Assembly (NCBI RefSeq): GCF_016123485.1
Contig: NZ_JADCKQ010000005.1
Coordinates: 215,661-279,660 of the forward strand
Source of the DNA: Halocynthiibacter styelae
Lineage (GTDB): Bacteria; Pseudomonadota; Alphaproteobacteria; Rhodobacterales; Rhodobacteraceae
DNA: 64,000 nt
Direction: 5' to 3'
Shown: in pieces, positions 18,276 to 27,562 of the stretch
Layout: each line of letters begins with the position of its first letter
Position numbering within the stretch: position 1 is the stretch's first letter
Notes under the pieces: model-generated
Database searches by the model: none
Seen by the model: only the letters and a program-made list of their open reading frames with translations
Told to the model about the DNA's origin: nothing
Program-made: the position numbers and the translations under genes

Positions 18276-18608
18276 TCAGAGCGTCGGCAAACCACTGAAA
18301 TTTTCAAACCCTTCTGTGGTGCTGGTGACGGATGCTTCAAATGTTTCAATCATCGGCATCGCGAAGGGTTCGACTTTTTCAGCCCAGACCGGCCCGTCAT
18401 AAAAATCGTTTTTAATACGTTCGCGGGCCTCTTCCGTGTCAAAAGCCCGCATCCAGTGCACAACATCCGGGTTTTCTTCATCCCGCATCGGGCCAAAGAC
18501 CCGCATACCTGCATCGCGCAAAGCCTGACGGTTCACTGTTTCAAAGAAGTGAATGAAATCTTCGCGCTTGCCAGGTTTCAGTGTGTATCTGCGAATTTCA
18601 ATAATCAT
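18276..18608 (-). CDS. NIPSNAP-family protein
   Basis: The 110-residue protein (MIIEIRRYTLKPGKREDFIH at the start, VVHWMRAFDTEEARERIKNDFY in the middle) matches the ferredoxin-like fold of NIPSNAP proteins. Bacterial members have no settled role. Its stop codon abuts that of the upstream plus-strand hydrolase with no gap. It lies 12 bp downstream of the DUF1674 gene on the same strand, so the two may form an operon. Confidence 0.8.
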   Translation of the reverse strand: MIIEIRRYTLKPGKREDFIHFFETVNRQALRDAGMRVFGPMRDEENPDVVHWMRAFDTEEARERIKNDFYDGPVWAEKVEPFAMPMIETFEASVTSTTEGFENFSGLPTL

Positions 18609-18620
18609 AATACTACCAGG

Positions 18621-18800
18621 TCAAAAATCGACCGCGATCCCTTTTTTCTCCCAATCGCCATAGCGCACGGGCTCTGGCCCTTCGCGCCCGCCCAACTCCA
18701 CCGGCAACGCGTCATCCTTTGCGGCCTTTTTGCGGGCAGCAGCCTCTGCCAGCGCACGGCCTGCGGGGGTGGACAGATCAAATTCCTGAGGTTCAGACAT
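18621..18800 (-). CDS. DUF1674 protein (SDHAF4-like)
   Basis: The 59-residue protein ends with GREGPEPVRYGDWEKKGIAVDF, the conserved C-terminal signature of DUF1674, the bacterial relatives of succinate dehydrogenase assembly factor 4. In mitochondria SDHAF4 protects flavinated SdhA before assembly; a similar role here is inference. The start MSEPQEFDL has AAAGG upstream; a start 14 codons earlier is open but unsupported. Confidence 0.82.
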   Translation of the reverse strand: MSEPQEFDLSTPAGRALAEAAARKKAAKDDALPVELGGREGPEPVRYGDWEKKGIAVDF

Positions 18801-18882
18801 AGCGCAAACCTTTGTGCAGCTTGTGGTGTTCGCCTCTGTCATATAGGGAAACAGACCTTACGGGCAAGCAAAGGACACGGAT

Positions 18883-20142
18883 ATGGTGGAACAGGGACTG
18901 GCAGCACGACAGGCAGCAGCAGCGCTTTTGCGCGGGGTTCTTGTGGATGGGCGTCTGTTATCAGAATTGCCCGCACCGAAATTGTCCGATCCGGCGGAAC
19001 TTGCCCGCGCACAACGCCTGGCCGTCACAACCTTGCGCTGGCAGGACCGGGCAGATCGCTTGTTGGGCCGGTATCTGCGCAAAATGCCCCCGGCTGAAGC
19101 CATGGTTCTACTGCGTCTTGGCACGGTTGAAATCTGCGAAGAAGGCGCTGCAGCCCATGGGGTTGTGAACGCCATGGTGTCTCTGGCCCAGAAACACAAA
19201 AGCACAAAACATTTCAAAGGCCTGATCAACGCGACCCTGCGCAAAGTGGGTGGCGAGGGCCGTGGCAAATGGCGCAGCCTGCCTGCCCCGCAACTGCCGA
19301 AATGGCTGCGCAAACCGCTGGGCGATGATTATGGTAAGGCCACCGTCGTTGCGATGGAAGAAGTTCAGGCCATGCAGCCCCCTCTGGATCTGACCGTGAA
19401 GAATGGTGACAGCCAGGCGCTGGCTGAAAAGCTTGGTGGCGAAGTCATGCCTGGTGGGTCTGTCCGCCTGCGTGAATTTGGTCAGGTCAGCAAATTGCCC
19501 GGCTTTAAAGAAGGCGACTGGTGGGTGCAGGATATGGCCGCCTCCCTGCCCGTGCAGCTGCTTGATCTGAAACCTGGTGAAACTGCCCTGGATCTTTGCG
19601 CCGCTCCTGGCGGGAAAACCATGCAGATGGCAGCGCTTGGCGCAGATGTCACCGCATTGGATCTATCAGAGAAACGTATGGCACGGGTACAGGAAAACCT
19701 GAACCGCACCGGGTTGAAGGCAAAGCTTGTCACAGGGGACGCGCTGGAACATCAGGGGCAATATGATGCCATCCTGCTGGACGCGCCTTGTTCTGCCACT
19801 GGCACCATGCGCCGCCACCCGGATCTGGCGCGTGCCAAAGACGGATCCGATTTTCCGGGCCTCTTTGAACTTCAGGAACGTATGATTGACCACGCCCTGA
19901 CATTGCTTGCCCCTGGCGGGCGTCTGGTTTTCTGCACCTGTTCGCTTCTGCCGGATGAAGGTGAAATTCAGGCAGAAGACGCGCTGAAACGGCATGATAA
20001 CCTTGAAATCATCCAACCCAACCTGCCGTTTATCGATCCAGCATGGATCAAACCGGAAGGCGGCATTCGCCTGCGTCCGGATTATCTGGCGGATCAGGGT
20101 GGCATGGATGGGTTCTATATGGCGCTTATGCGTAAGACCTGA
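18883..20142 (+). CDS. rsmB: 16S rRNA (cytosine-C5)-methyltransferase RsmB-like
   Basis: The 419-residue protein combines an N-terminal NusB-like domain (residues 5-130; ARQAAAALLRGVLVDGRLLS) with a SAM-dependent methyltransferase domain. LDLCAAPGGKTMQMAALGA is the SAM-binding loop, and the two catalytic cysteines lie in LLDAPCSATGTMRRHPD and VFCTCSLLPDEGE. It should methylate C967 of 16S rRNA or an equivalent. It begins a long plus-strand run leading to the heparinase-like gene and purH. Confidence 0.93.
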   Translation: MVEQGLAARQAAAALLRGVLVDGRLLSELPAPKLSDPAELARAQRLAVTTLRWQDRADRLLGRYLRKMPPAEAMVLLRLGTVEICEEGAAAHGVVNAMVSLAQKHKSTKHFKGLINATLRKVGGEGRGKWRSLPAPQLPKWLRKPLGDDYGKATVVAMEEVQAMQPPLDLTVKNGDSQALAEKLGGEVMPGGSVRLREFGQVSKLPGFKEGDWWVQDMAASLPVQLLDLKPGETALDLCAAPGGKTMQMAALGADVTALDLSEKRMARVQENLNRTGLKAKLVTGDALEHQGQYDAILLDAPCSATGTMRRHPDLARAKDGSDFPGLFELQERMIDHALTLLAPGGRLVFCTCSLLPDEGEIQAEDALKRHDNLEIIQPNLPFIDPAWIKPEGGIRLRPDYLADQGGMDGFYMALMRKT

Positions 20143-20238
20143 CATTTTTTCACGGTGACAGCGCCCCGGCGCACAGTTTATGTTTGTATGAACCACCAGA
20201 ACAGAATCTGGATAAGCAGACAGGGCAACAGGCACAGC

Positions 20239-21987
20239 GTGGCACGAGAAGAAACCATCAGCGCAAAAATCGCACGGCTCACAAACCGGCTTCAGGCGCG
20301 GCGTGCCCGTCGTGCACAGCCTGCGACCGGCTTTGTGTCGCAGCCGGAACCGCGCACCCTGGGATCCTTCGCCAAAGGCCGGCAGCTTTGCGCCGGGAAC
20401 TTCCTGTTTGCCGGTCACCTGGCTGAGGCCCGCGATACCCTGATCTGGGATATCGACATGCCCTCGCGCGCCTTTGAAGAAACCCTGAACGGTTTCACAT
20501 GGCTGGACGATCTGGCCGCGGTCGGTGATCTGAAATCCCGCCAGAAAGCCCAGGCCTGGCTGATGGCCTGGATTGAGCGATACGGCAGTGGCTCCGGCGC
20601 GGGCTGGACACCCGATCTGACCGGACGGCGCGTTATCCGCTGGATCAACCACGCGCTGTTTCTTCTGAACAACCTGCCCTCGGAAGATTCGGATCGTTTC
20701 TTTGCCAGCATGGGCCAGCAGGTGTCTTTCCTGTCCAAACGCTGGAAAGTCGCAAGCCCCGGCCTGCCCCGTTTTGAGGCCCTGACAGGGCTGATTTACG
20801 CGGGCCTCGCCCTGAGCGGCATGGATCATCTGGTGAAACCTGCCATGGATGCCCTGGCAAAAGAATGCACTGCGCAAATTGATGATCAGGGCGGCATTCC
20901 CACACGAAGCCCCGAAGAACTGCTTGAAGTCTTCACCCTGCTGACATGGGCCGCAGCGGCCCTGGCCGAAGCCGGGCGCATGGCACCTGAGGCCCATAAA
21001 GCCGCGATTGATCGCATCGCCCCAACCCTGCGCAGCCTGCGCCATGCGGATGGCGGACTTGCGCGTTTTCACAGCGGCGGGCGCGGCACAGAAGGGCGGC
21101 TTGACCATGCGCTGGCGGCCTCCGGCATCCGCGCGAAGACCCGCAAAGGTCTGTCCATGGGGTTTGCCCGGCTTCAGGCCGGACGTACGAGCATTGTGAT
21201 TGATGCAAGCGCCCCGCCCAAAGGCGAATTTTCCGCCAATGCCCATGCGTCTACCTTCGCGATGGAACTGACTTCCGGGCGCAGACCGCTGATCGTGAAC
21301 TGCGGCTGCGGGGCCGGATTTGGCGAAGACTGGCAGCGCGCCGGGCGGGCCACCCCATCCCATTCCACCCTGGGTATCGAAGGTTATTCCTCCGCCCGAC
21401 TCGGCACCGCAGGTTATATCGGCGGGCAAAAGCGCGAATTGCTGACGCAGGGCGCAAAAGATGTGCTGCTGGAAAGCAGTTCCGGCCTGGAAAACATCCA
21501 TTTCCACGGCGGCCATGATGGTTATCGCGAAAGCCACGGGCTGACCCATGTGCGCGAACTTGATCTCAGCCAGGACGGGCGGGTGCTGATTGGCGAAGAC
21601 ACGCTGATGACCCTGACCGACCCGGACAAACAGAAATTCGACGCCGCCATGGATCAGGTCAAACTGCAGGGCATCCGGTTTCAGCTGCGTTTTCACCTGC
21701 ACCCTGACGTGGATGCGGCGCTTGATATGGGGGGCAAAGCGGTTTCGCTGGCGCTGCGCAGCGGTGAAATCTGGGTCTTCCGGCAAAACGGCAGCCATGG
21801 AATCAGCCTGGAACCCTCGGTTTATCTGGAAAAAGACCGCATAAAACCGCGTGCGACGAAACAAATCGTTCTATCCGGCCGGGTTATGGAGTATGCCGCC
21901 CGAATAAGCTGGACTCTTTCCAAGACCCAGGACACGCCCACCGCCGTGCGTGACCTGCAGATGGATGAACCCGACTTCGACATGTGA
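20239..21987 (+). CDS. Heparinase II/III-family protein
   Basis: The protein of about 582 residues belongs to the heparinase II/III superfamily, with an alpha/alpha toroid N-terminal half and a beta-sandwich C-terminal half that includes the [19 protein letters not shown] and [17 protein letters not shown] segments. This alphaproteobacterial type typically sits between rsmB and purH and has no proven polysaccharide substrate. No signal peptide is visible. The start is uncertain: GTG at 20239 gives a length upstream of GFVSQPEPR like that of relatives, while ATG 20188 or GTG 20155 are also open; none has a strong ribosome binding site. Confidence 0.85.
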   Translation: MAREETISAKIARLTNRLQARRARRAQPATGFVSQPEPRTLGSFAKGRQLCAGNFLFAGHLAEARDTLIWDIDMPSRAFEETLNGFTWLDDLAAVGDLKSRQKAQAWLMAWIERYGSGSGAGWTPDLTGRRVIRWINHALFLLNNLPSEDSDRFFASMGQQVSFLSKRWKVASPGLPRFEALTGLIYAGLALSGMDHLVKPAMDALAKECTAQIDDQGGIPTRSPEELLEVFTLLTWAAAALAEAGRMAPEAHKAAIDRIAPTLRSLRHADGGLARFHSGGRGTEGRLDHALAASGIRAKTRKGLSMGFARLQAGRTSIVIDASAPPKGEFSANAHASTFAMELTSGRRPLIVNCGCGAGFGEDWQRAGRATPSHSTLGIEGYSSARLGTAGYIGGQKRELLTQGAKDVLLESSSGLENIHFHGGHDGYRESHGLTHVRELDLSQDGRVLIGEDTLMTLTDPDKQKFDAAMDQVKLQGIRFQLRFHLHPDVDAALDMGGKAVSLALRSGEIWVFRQNGSHGISLEPSVYLEKDRIKPRATKQIVLSGRVMEYAARISWTLSKTQDTPTAVRDLQMDEPDFDM

Positions 21988-22018
21988 CCAAGTTCTGACC
22001 CAACACCAGGAAGCCCTG

Positions 22019-23608
22019 ATGACCGATCTTTCCCCTATCCGCCGCGCCCTTATCTCTGTGTCTGACAAATCCGGGCTGATCGACCTCGCCCGTTCCCTGG
22101 CTGATCGCGGGGTTGAACTTTTGTCCACCGGCGGGTCCGCTGCGACGATCCGGGATGCGGGCATTGCGGTGAAAGATGTATCCGACATCACGAATTTCCC
22201 GGAAATGATGGATGGTCGTGTTAAGACACTGCACCCGAAAGTGCACGGTGGCCTGCTGGCCCTGCGTGACAATGAAGAACATGTCGCTGCGATGAACGAA
22301 CACGGCATTGGCGCGATCGACCTGCTGGTTGTGAACCTGTACCCGTTCGAAGCGGCGCTCGCCCGTGGTGCTGATTATGCTGAGATGATCGAAAACATCG
22401 ACATCGGCGGCCCGGCGATGATCCGCGCGGCAGCCAAGAACCACGGGTTTGTCACAACCATCGTTGATGTTGAGGATTACAGCGCGCTTCTGGCCGAACT
22501 GGATGCCAACGATGGCGCAACCACCTATGCCTTCCGTCAGCAACAGGCCCAGATCGCTTATGCCCGCACCGGTGCTTATGATGCCGCGGTTTCCACCTGG
22601 ATGGCCGCAAGCATTGGCGTTGAAACCCCACGTCGTCGTGTGTTCGCGGGTGAGCTGAAGCAAAGCCTGCGCTATGGTGAAAACAGCCACCAACAGGCGG
22701 CGTTTTATACCGATGGGTCTGATCGCCCCGGTGTTGCGACTGCCGTTCAGCTGCAGGGCAAAGAACTGTCCTACAACAACATCAATGACACGGATGCGGC
22801 CTATGAACTGGTTGCGGAATTTGACCCGACAGAAACCGCAGCCGTCGCCATCATCAAACACGCAAACCCCTGTGGTGTGGCCAAAGGCGCGACCCTGGTT
22901 GAAGCCTACCAGAAAGCCTTTGACTGCGACCGAACCTCTGCCTTTGGTGGGATCGTGGCGCTGAACCAGCCGCTGGATGCGGAGACTGCGACAAAGATCG
23001 TTGAGATCTTTACTGAGGTCGTGATCGCACCGGGTGCCTCTGATGAGGCCAAAGAAATCTTCGCCGGTAAGAAAAACCTGCGCCTTCTGCTGACCGATGC
23101 CCTGCCTGCGCCGCGTGCCTCCATCACCGCGTATAAACAGGTGTCTGGCGGTATGCTGGTTCAGGACAAAGACGTGGGTTACGTCGGCATGGATGATCTG
23201 AAAGTCGTCACAGAAAAAGCCCCGACAGATGAACAAATGCAGGATCTTCTGTTCGCCTGGAAGGTCGCAAAACACGTGAAATCCAACGCGATTGTTTATG
23301 TGAAAGACCACGCAACCGTTGGCGTTGGCGCCGGTCAGATGAGCCGCCTCGACAGTGCCAATGTCGCCGCGTCCAAAGCGCAGCGCATGGCCGATGAACT
23401 GAGTCTGGATGCCAGCCTTGCCAAAGGATCTGCGGTTGCGTCTGATGCGTTCTTCCCCTTTGCTGATGGCCTGCTGGAAGCTGCCGCTGCCGGTGCAACT
23501 TGTGTGATCCAGCCAGGTGGTTCCATGCGCGATGACGATGTGATCAAGGCCGCAAATGACGCGGGCCTTGCCATGGTCTTCACCGGCATGCGCCACTTCC
23601 GTCACTAA
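22019..23608 (+). CDS. purH: Bifunctional AICAR transformylase / IMP cyclohydrolase
   Basis: The 529-residue enzyme performs the last two steps of IMP synthesis. The N-terminal IMP cyclohydrolase domain starts with [20 protein letters not shown] and includes [16 protein letters not shown]; the C-terminal transformylase contains [14 protein letters not shown], the KHANPCGVA motif and [10 protein letters not shown]. The start is fixed by AGGAAG about seven bases before the ATG. It lies 31 bp after the heparinase-like gene and 24 bp before lspA. Confidence 0.97.
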   Translation: MTDLSPIRRALISVSDKSGLIDLARSLADRGVELLSTGGSAATIRDAGIAVKDVSDITNFPEMMDGRVKTLHPKVHGGLLALRDNEEHVAAMNEHGIGAIDLLVVNLYPFEAALARGADYAEMIENIDIGGPAMIRAAAKNHGFVTTIVDVEDYSALLAELDANDGATTYAFRQQQAQIAYARTGAYDAAVSTWMAASIGVETPRRRVFAGELKQSLRYGENSHQQAAFYTDGSDRPGVATAVQLQGKELSYNNINDTDAAYELVAEFDPTETAAVAIIKHANPCGVAKGATLVEAYQKAFDCDRTSAFGGIVALNQPLDAETATKIVEIFTEVVIAPGASDEAKEIFAGKKNLRLLLTDALPAPRASITAYKQVSGGMLVQDKDVGYVGMDDLKVVTEKAPTDEQMQDLLFAWKVAKHVKSNAIVYVKDHATVGVGAGQMSRLDSANVAASKAQRMADELSLDASLAKGSAVASDAFFPFADGLLEAAAAGATCVIQPGGSMRDDDVIKAANDAGLAMVFTGMRHFRH

Positions 23609-23632
23609 ATTACCGGCCAGGAGCCCGACACA

Positions 23633-24097
23633 ATGAAACGTATGTTTATCGCCGGGTTCCTGACCTTCCTGCTGGACCAGCTGTCCAAGCAATATGTCGT
23701 TGAATGGCTGGATCTGAAAACCCTGGGCGTGATGGAAGTCTTCCCGCCCTATCTGACCTTCCACATGGCCTATAACTACGGCATCAATTTCGGCCTGTTC
23801 AGCGGTTCTGATTCCCGCTGGCTGCTGATTGCTCTGGCCCTTGTGATTTCCGCCTGGGTTGCCTGGTGGGTGCGCAGTGAGGGTGACAAAAAATGGATGC
23901 AGATTTCAGGCGGCATCCTGATTGGCGGCGCATTGGGCAATGTGATTGACCGGGTGGTTTACGGCGCTGTTCTGGATTTTCTGAACATGTCCTGCTGCGG
24001 CTTTGAAAACCCCTATTCCTTTAATGTCGCCGATATCGCGATTTTCATTGGCGCTTTTGGCCTTGTGATCTTTTCCGGGAACAAAAAGGCCCGCTGA
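23633..24097 (+). CDS. lspA: Lipoprotein signal peptidase (signal peptidase II)
   Basis: The 154-residue inner-membrane aspartic protease removes signal peptides from prolipoproteins. Four membrane segments are visible, and the catalytic aspartates are Asp106 in GNVIDRVVYGAVLDF and Asp134 in FNVADIAI. AGGAG precedes the ATG. The next gene encodes a lipoprotein, which is a fitting neighbour. Confidence 0.95.
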   Translation: MKRMFIAGFLTFLLDQLSKQYVVEWLDLKTLGVMEVFPPYLTFHMAYNYGINFGLFSGSDSRWLLIALALVISAWVAWWVRSEGDKKWMQISGGILIGGALGNVIDRVVYGAVLDFLNMSCCGFENPYSFNVADIAIFIGAFGLVIFSGNKKAR

Positions 24098-24184
24098 ATA
24101 CGCCAGGATTTGCCGAAGCTGAATATGCCAGGTGACGTGCGGTTTTGCACAGGCTATAGAGTGATAAGAACGCAGGAGAGACCG

Positions 24185-24721
24185 ATGCAGACCACATTCA
24201 TCAAGACCGCCACAATCCTGGCCCTTCTGATGCTGCCGGCCGCCTGTGGCGGGCGCAACAGCGAACCCGATCTGCTGGAACTGACAAAAACCGGCACCGG
24301 CCCGGATGAATTTGCGATCCTGCCCTCGCGCCCTCTGGAAACACCAACGGATCTGGCAGCGCTGCCCACGCCAACACCCGGCGGCAACAACCGCACCGAT
24401 CCAAATCCGCTGGCTGATGCCGTTGTCGCCCTTGGTGGCAGTGCGGGCGCACTGACTGAAGACGGCACCACCGGGCCAGACAGCAGCCTTCTGGCGCATG
24501 CGTCGCGCCACGGCTATTCCCCGGACATTCGCCAGGTGACCGCCGCCGAAGATCTGGAATTCCGCCGCAACAACCGTGGCCGTGTTCTGGAACGCGCGTT
24601 CAACGTCAGCGTCTATTTCCGCAAATACCGCCACCAGGCGCTGGATCAGCAGGCAGAACTGCAACGTTTGCGTCAGGCAGGCATCCGCACATCTGCCGCA
24701 CCATCCGCACCGGCGGAATGA
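24185..24721 (+). CDS. DUF3035 lipoprotein (BamF-like)
   Basis: The 178-residue protein has a lipoprotein signal with lipobox LPAAC (MQTTFIKTATILALLMLPAA, lipidated Cys at about residue 21). GPDEFAILPSRPLETP is the DUF3035 hallmark. In alphaproteobacteria this family has been linked to the beta-barrel assembly machine as a BamF-like subunit; that assignment is from family knowledge, not from this sequence. CAGGAGAG precedes the ATG. Confidence 0.8.
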   Translation: MQTTFIKTATILALLMLPAACGGRNSEPDLLELTKTGTGPDEFAILPSRPLETPTDLAALPTPTPGGNNRTDPNPLADAVVALGGSAGALTEDGTTGPDSSLLAHASRHGYSPDIRQVTAAEDLEFRRNNRGRVLERAFNVSVYFRKYRHQALDQQAELQRLRQAGIRTSAAPSAPAE

Positions 24722-24799
24722 CGCGGATTTGAAAAGGCCGGGCTTGTAAGTTTCCGACCTTCTCATACATTGATCACAGACATAATTATGAGGCGTTTT

Positions 24800-26134
24800 A
24801 TGCTGCACCGGATTCTGAAACCTCTGGCGGCGCTGGCCTGTTTTGCCCTGCCCGTCACGGCTGAAACCGTGACCGATTTCACCCTGGACAACGGGATGGA
24901 AGTGGTCGTGATCGAAGATCACCGCGCCCCTGTCGTTGTGCAGATGGTCTGGTATCGTGTCGGGGCCGCTGATGAACCCGCAGGTAAATCCGGCATTGCG
25001 CATTTCCTGGAACATCTGCTGTTTCGCGGCACCGAAAACCTCGCCCCCGGTGAATTTTCCGAAACCGTCGCGGCCAATGGCGGCACCGATAACGCTTTCA
25101 CCAGCTGGGATTACACCGCGTATCATCAGCGTGTCGCCTCTGACCGGCTGGATCTGATGATGCAGATGGAAGCGGACCGCATGCGCAACCTTAAGATCGC
25201 CGATGAAGATATGGTGATTGAACGCAACGTGGTGCTGGAAGAACGCAATCAGCGCACCGACAGCGACCCGGCCGCCCTGTTTCGCGAACAGCGCAACGCC
25301 GCGCAATATCTTAACCACCCCTACGGCATCCCGGTCATCGGCTGGCGTCATGAAATCGAACAACTTGATACCCAGGATGCGCTTGATTTCTATCAGCGCT
25401 TCTACGCGCCGAATAATGCGATCCTGATTGTCGCAGGTGATGTGACCCCGGATGAGGTCCGCGACCTTGCCGAAAAACACTATGGCCCGCTTGCGCCGAC
25501 CGAAGGGCTTGAAGCCCGAGTGCGCCCCCAGGAGCCACCGCAATTGTCAGAACGTCGCCTGTCGCTGGAAGATCCGCGCATCGGGCAAAGCTATATTCAG
25601 CGCAGCTATCTCGCCCCGGAACGTGACCCCGGCGACCAGGAAACCGCTGCGGCCCTGACCATCCTGGCCGAACTTCTGGGCGGCAGCCCAACAACATCCT
25701 TCATGGCAAAGCGCCTGCAATTTGACGAACAGATCGCAGTTTACACCTCTGCCTGGTACAGCGGTCTGTCTTATGACGACACCAATTTCGGCCTGGCGAT
25801 TGTGCCTGTGCCCGGCGTGTCCCTGGATGACGCTGAGGCCGCAATGGACCGTGTTCTGGCCGAATTCATTGCGGAAGGCATCGACGCAGATCACCTGGAC
25901 CGCATCAAAATGCAAAGCCGCGCGGCACAGATTTATGCGGATGATGACGTGGCTTCGCTTGCACGGCGCTACGGCCAGGCGCTGACAACCGGGCTGACGC
26001 TGGATGACATCCGTGCATGGCCCGATCTTCTTCAGGCCGTGACGCCCGAAGATGTGATCAATGCCGCCGAAATGGTCCTTGACCGCAACCGCGCCGTCAC
26101 CGGTCGCATGATCAAGCCGGAGCTTGCCCAATGA
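24800..26134 (+). CDS. M16-family zinc peptidase, catalytic subunit type
   Basis: The 444-residue protein has a signal peptide (MLHRILKPLAALACFALPVT) and the inverted zinc motif HFLEH, with His68, Glu71 and His72, followed by VIERNVVLEERNQR that supplies the third ligand. It should be a periplasmic pitrilysin-type peptidase. GAGG lies six bases before the chosen ATG; an ATG four codons earlier is possible. Its stop overlaps the start of a second, motif-less M16 gene, so the pair probably forms a heterodimer. Confidence 0.9.
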   Translation: MLHRILKPLAALACFALPVTAETVTDFTLDNGMEVVVIEDHRAPVVVQMVWYRVGAADEPAGKSGIAHFLEHLLFRGTENLAPGEFSETVAANGGTDNAFTSWDYTAYHQRVASDRLDLMMQMEADRMRNLKIADEDMVIERNVVLEERNQRTDSDPAALFREQRNAAQYLNHPYGIPVIGWRHEIEQLDTQDALDFYQRFYAPNNAILIVAGDVTPDEVRDLAEKHYGPLAPTEGLEARVRPQEPPQLSERRLSLEDPRIGQSYIQRSYLAPERDPGDQETAAALTILAELLGGSPTTSFMAKRLQFDEQIAVYTSAWYSGLSYDDTNFGLAIVPVPGVSLDDAEAAMDRVLAEFIAEGIDADHLDRIKMQSRAAQIYADDDVASLARRYGQALTTGLTLDDIRAWPDLLQAVTPEDVINAAEMVLDRNRAVTGRMIKPELAQ

Positions 26135-27435
26135 CCCGTATCTTTACCTACGTCGCTGCCGTATTCCTGCTGGCCCTGCCCCTGCGTGCCGAAGTTGAAA
26201 TTCAGGAAGTCACCTCCCCAGGCGGCATCAAAGCCTGGCTGGTGGAAGAACATTCCATCCCCTTCACAGCGCTTGAGATTTCATTCAAAGGCGGCGCAAG
26301 CCTTGAAGCGCCTGACAAACGCGGTGCAACCAATCTGATGATAGCCCTGCTGGAAGAAGGTACCGGTGACCTGGACAGCCGCGCCTTTTCCGCTGCGCGT
26401 GAAGCCCTGGCGCTGGAAACCGGGTTTGATGCAGGCGACGACAGCGTATCCGTTTCGGCCCGCTTCCTGACAGAAAACCAGGACGACGCCATCGCCTTGC
26501 TACGTGGCGCAATCATCGCACCGAATTTTGATCAGACCGCCGTGGATCGCGTGCGCGAACAGGTGCTGTCAAATATCCGTTCCGATGCACAGGATCCCGG
26601 TGCGCTGGCCTCGCGTCGTTTTGACGAACTCGCCTTCCCCAACCACCCCTATGCCACATCTCGCGATGGCACTGCAGACACCGTGAACGCCCTGACCCGC
26701 GATGATCTGTTCGCCGCAAAAGACGCAACCATGGCGCTTGATCGTGTCTATGTCGGCGCAGTGGGTGACATAACCGCCGAAGAACTGGGCTTGCTGCTTG
26801 ATACCCTTCTTGGCGACCTGCCCGCCACCGGCGCCCCAATGCCGGAACGTGTAGAATTCGCAGCCGAAGGCGGCGTGGAAACCATCCCCTTCAACACCCC
26901 GCAATCTGTCGCCATGTTTGGTCACGCCGGCATCCAGCGCGACGATGAAGATTTCTTCGCCGCCTTTGTGATGAACCGTATCCTTGGCGCAGGTGGTTTT
27001 GCTTCGCGCCTGACGCAGGAAGTGCGTGAAAACCGGGGGCTGACCTACGGCATCGGAACCTATCTGGTGCCGATGGAACACGGCGAAATGATCCTTGGCC
27101 AGTTTGCATCCTCCAACGACCGCATTGCTGAGGCGATTGATGTGGTGCGGGCGGAATGGGCGAAAATGGCGAATGAAGGCGTGACCCAGGAAGAACTGCA
27201 AGCCGCCCAGACCTATCTGACCGGGGCCTATCCTTTGCGGTTTGACGGCAATGGCCCAATTGCAAACATCCTTGTTGGTATGCAGATGCAGGGGCTTGCT
27301 GTGGATTACATCGCCACGCGAAACGATAAAATCCGCGCTGTAACACAGGAGGATATCGCCCGGGTCGCCGCTGATCTTCTGGATCCCGAAGCCCTGCTTT
27401 TTGTTGTGGTCGGACAACCCGAAGGCCTGGAGTAA
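26131..27435 (+). CDS. M16-family protein without zinc motif (non-catalytic partner)
   Basis: The 434-residue protein has a signal peptide (MTRIFTYVAAVFLLALPLRA) and the M16 fold, with GGAS..DKRGATNLMIALLEEGT where active members have HxxEH. The zinc ligands are therefore missing, while the R/Y block (NRGLTYGIGTYLVP) that helps bind substrate is kept. This matches alpha/beta M16 pairs in which one subunit holds the zinc site and the other the R/Y pair. It is coupled to the catalytic gene by a four-base overlap. Confidence 0.9.
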   Translation: MTRIFTYVAAVFLLALPLRAEVEIQEVTSPGGIKAWLVEEHSIPFTALEISFKGGASLEAPDKRGATNLMIALLEEGTGDLDSRAFSAAREALALETGFDAGDDSVSVSARFLTENQDDAIALLRGAIIAPNFDQTAVDRVREQVLSNIRSDAQDPGALASRRFDELAFPNHPYATSRDGTADTVNALTRDDLFAAKDATMALDRVYVGAVGDITAEELGLLLDTLLGDLPATGAPMPERVEFAAEGGVETIPFNTPQSVAMFGHAGIQRDDEDFFAAFVMNRILGAGGFASRLTQEVRENRGLTYGIGTYLVPMEHGEMILGQFASSNDRIAEAIDVVRAEWAKMANEGVTQEELQAAQTYLTGAYPLRFDGNGPIANILVGMQMQGLAVDYIATRNDKIRAVTQEDIARVAADLLDPEALLFVVVGQPEGLE

Positions 27436-27479
27436 AGATTTTTTGAAAAAATCTTGCCCTGTTTTTTCGTAAAAAACAG
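27435..27479. repeat. Two consecutive AT-rich inverted repeats after the M16 operon
   Basis: AAGATTTTTT-G-AAAAAATCTT (27435-27455) begins at the stop codon of the second M16 gene, and CTGTTTTTT-CGT-AAAAAACAG (27459-27479) follows after three bases. The stems are perfect, 10 and 9 bp, but have almost no GC, so they are weak as classic terminators. Confidence 0.7.
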
Positions 27480-27562
27480 TCAGCGCGAACCGCAAAATTC
27501 CCTGTGGATGAAACAGGTTTTCGCCTGGTCGAATCGCAGATGTTCATGCTATGTTTTGTGGC

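Noticed and set aside
19666..21864. A 732-codon open frame on the minus strand
   Set aside because: It lies fully antisense to rsmB and the heparinase-like gene, both with recognisable motifs. High third-position GC in the real genes removes stops on the other strand; the translated sequence is His-, Gln- and Cys-rich and resembles no family.
21884..23764. A 626-codon open frame on the minus strand
   Set aside because: It is antisense to purH and the start of lspA; the purH motifs are complete, and the antisense product shows no domain.
23906..25543. A 545-codon open frame on the minus strand
   Set aside because: It spans lspA, the DUF3035 gene and part of the M16 gene in antisense, which no single real gene would do.
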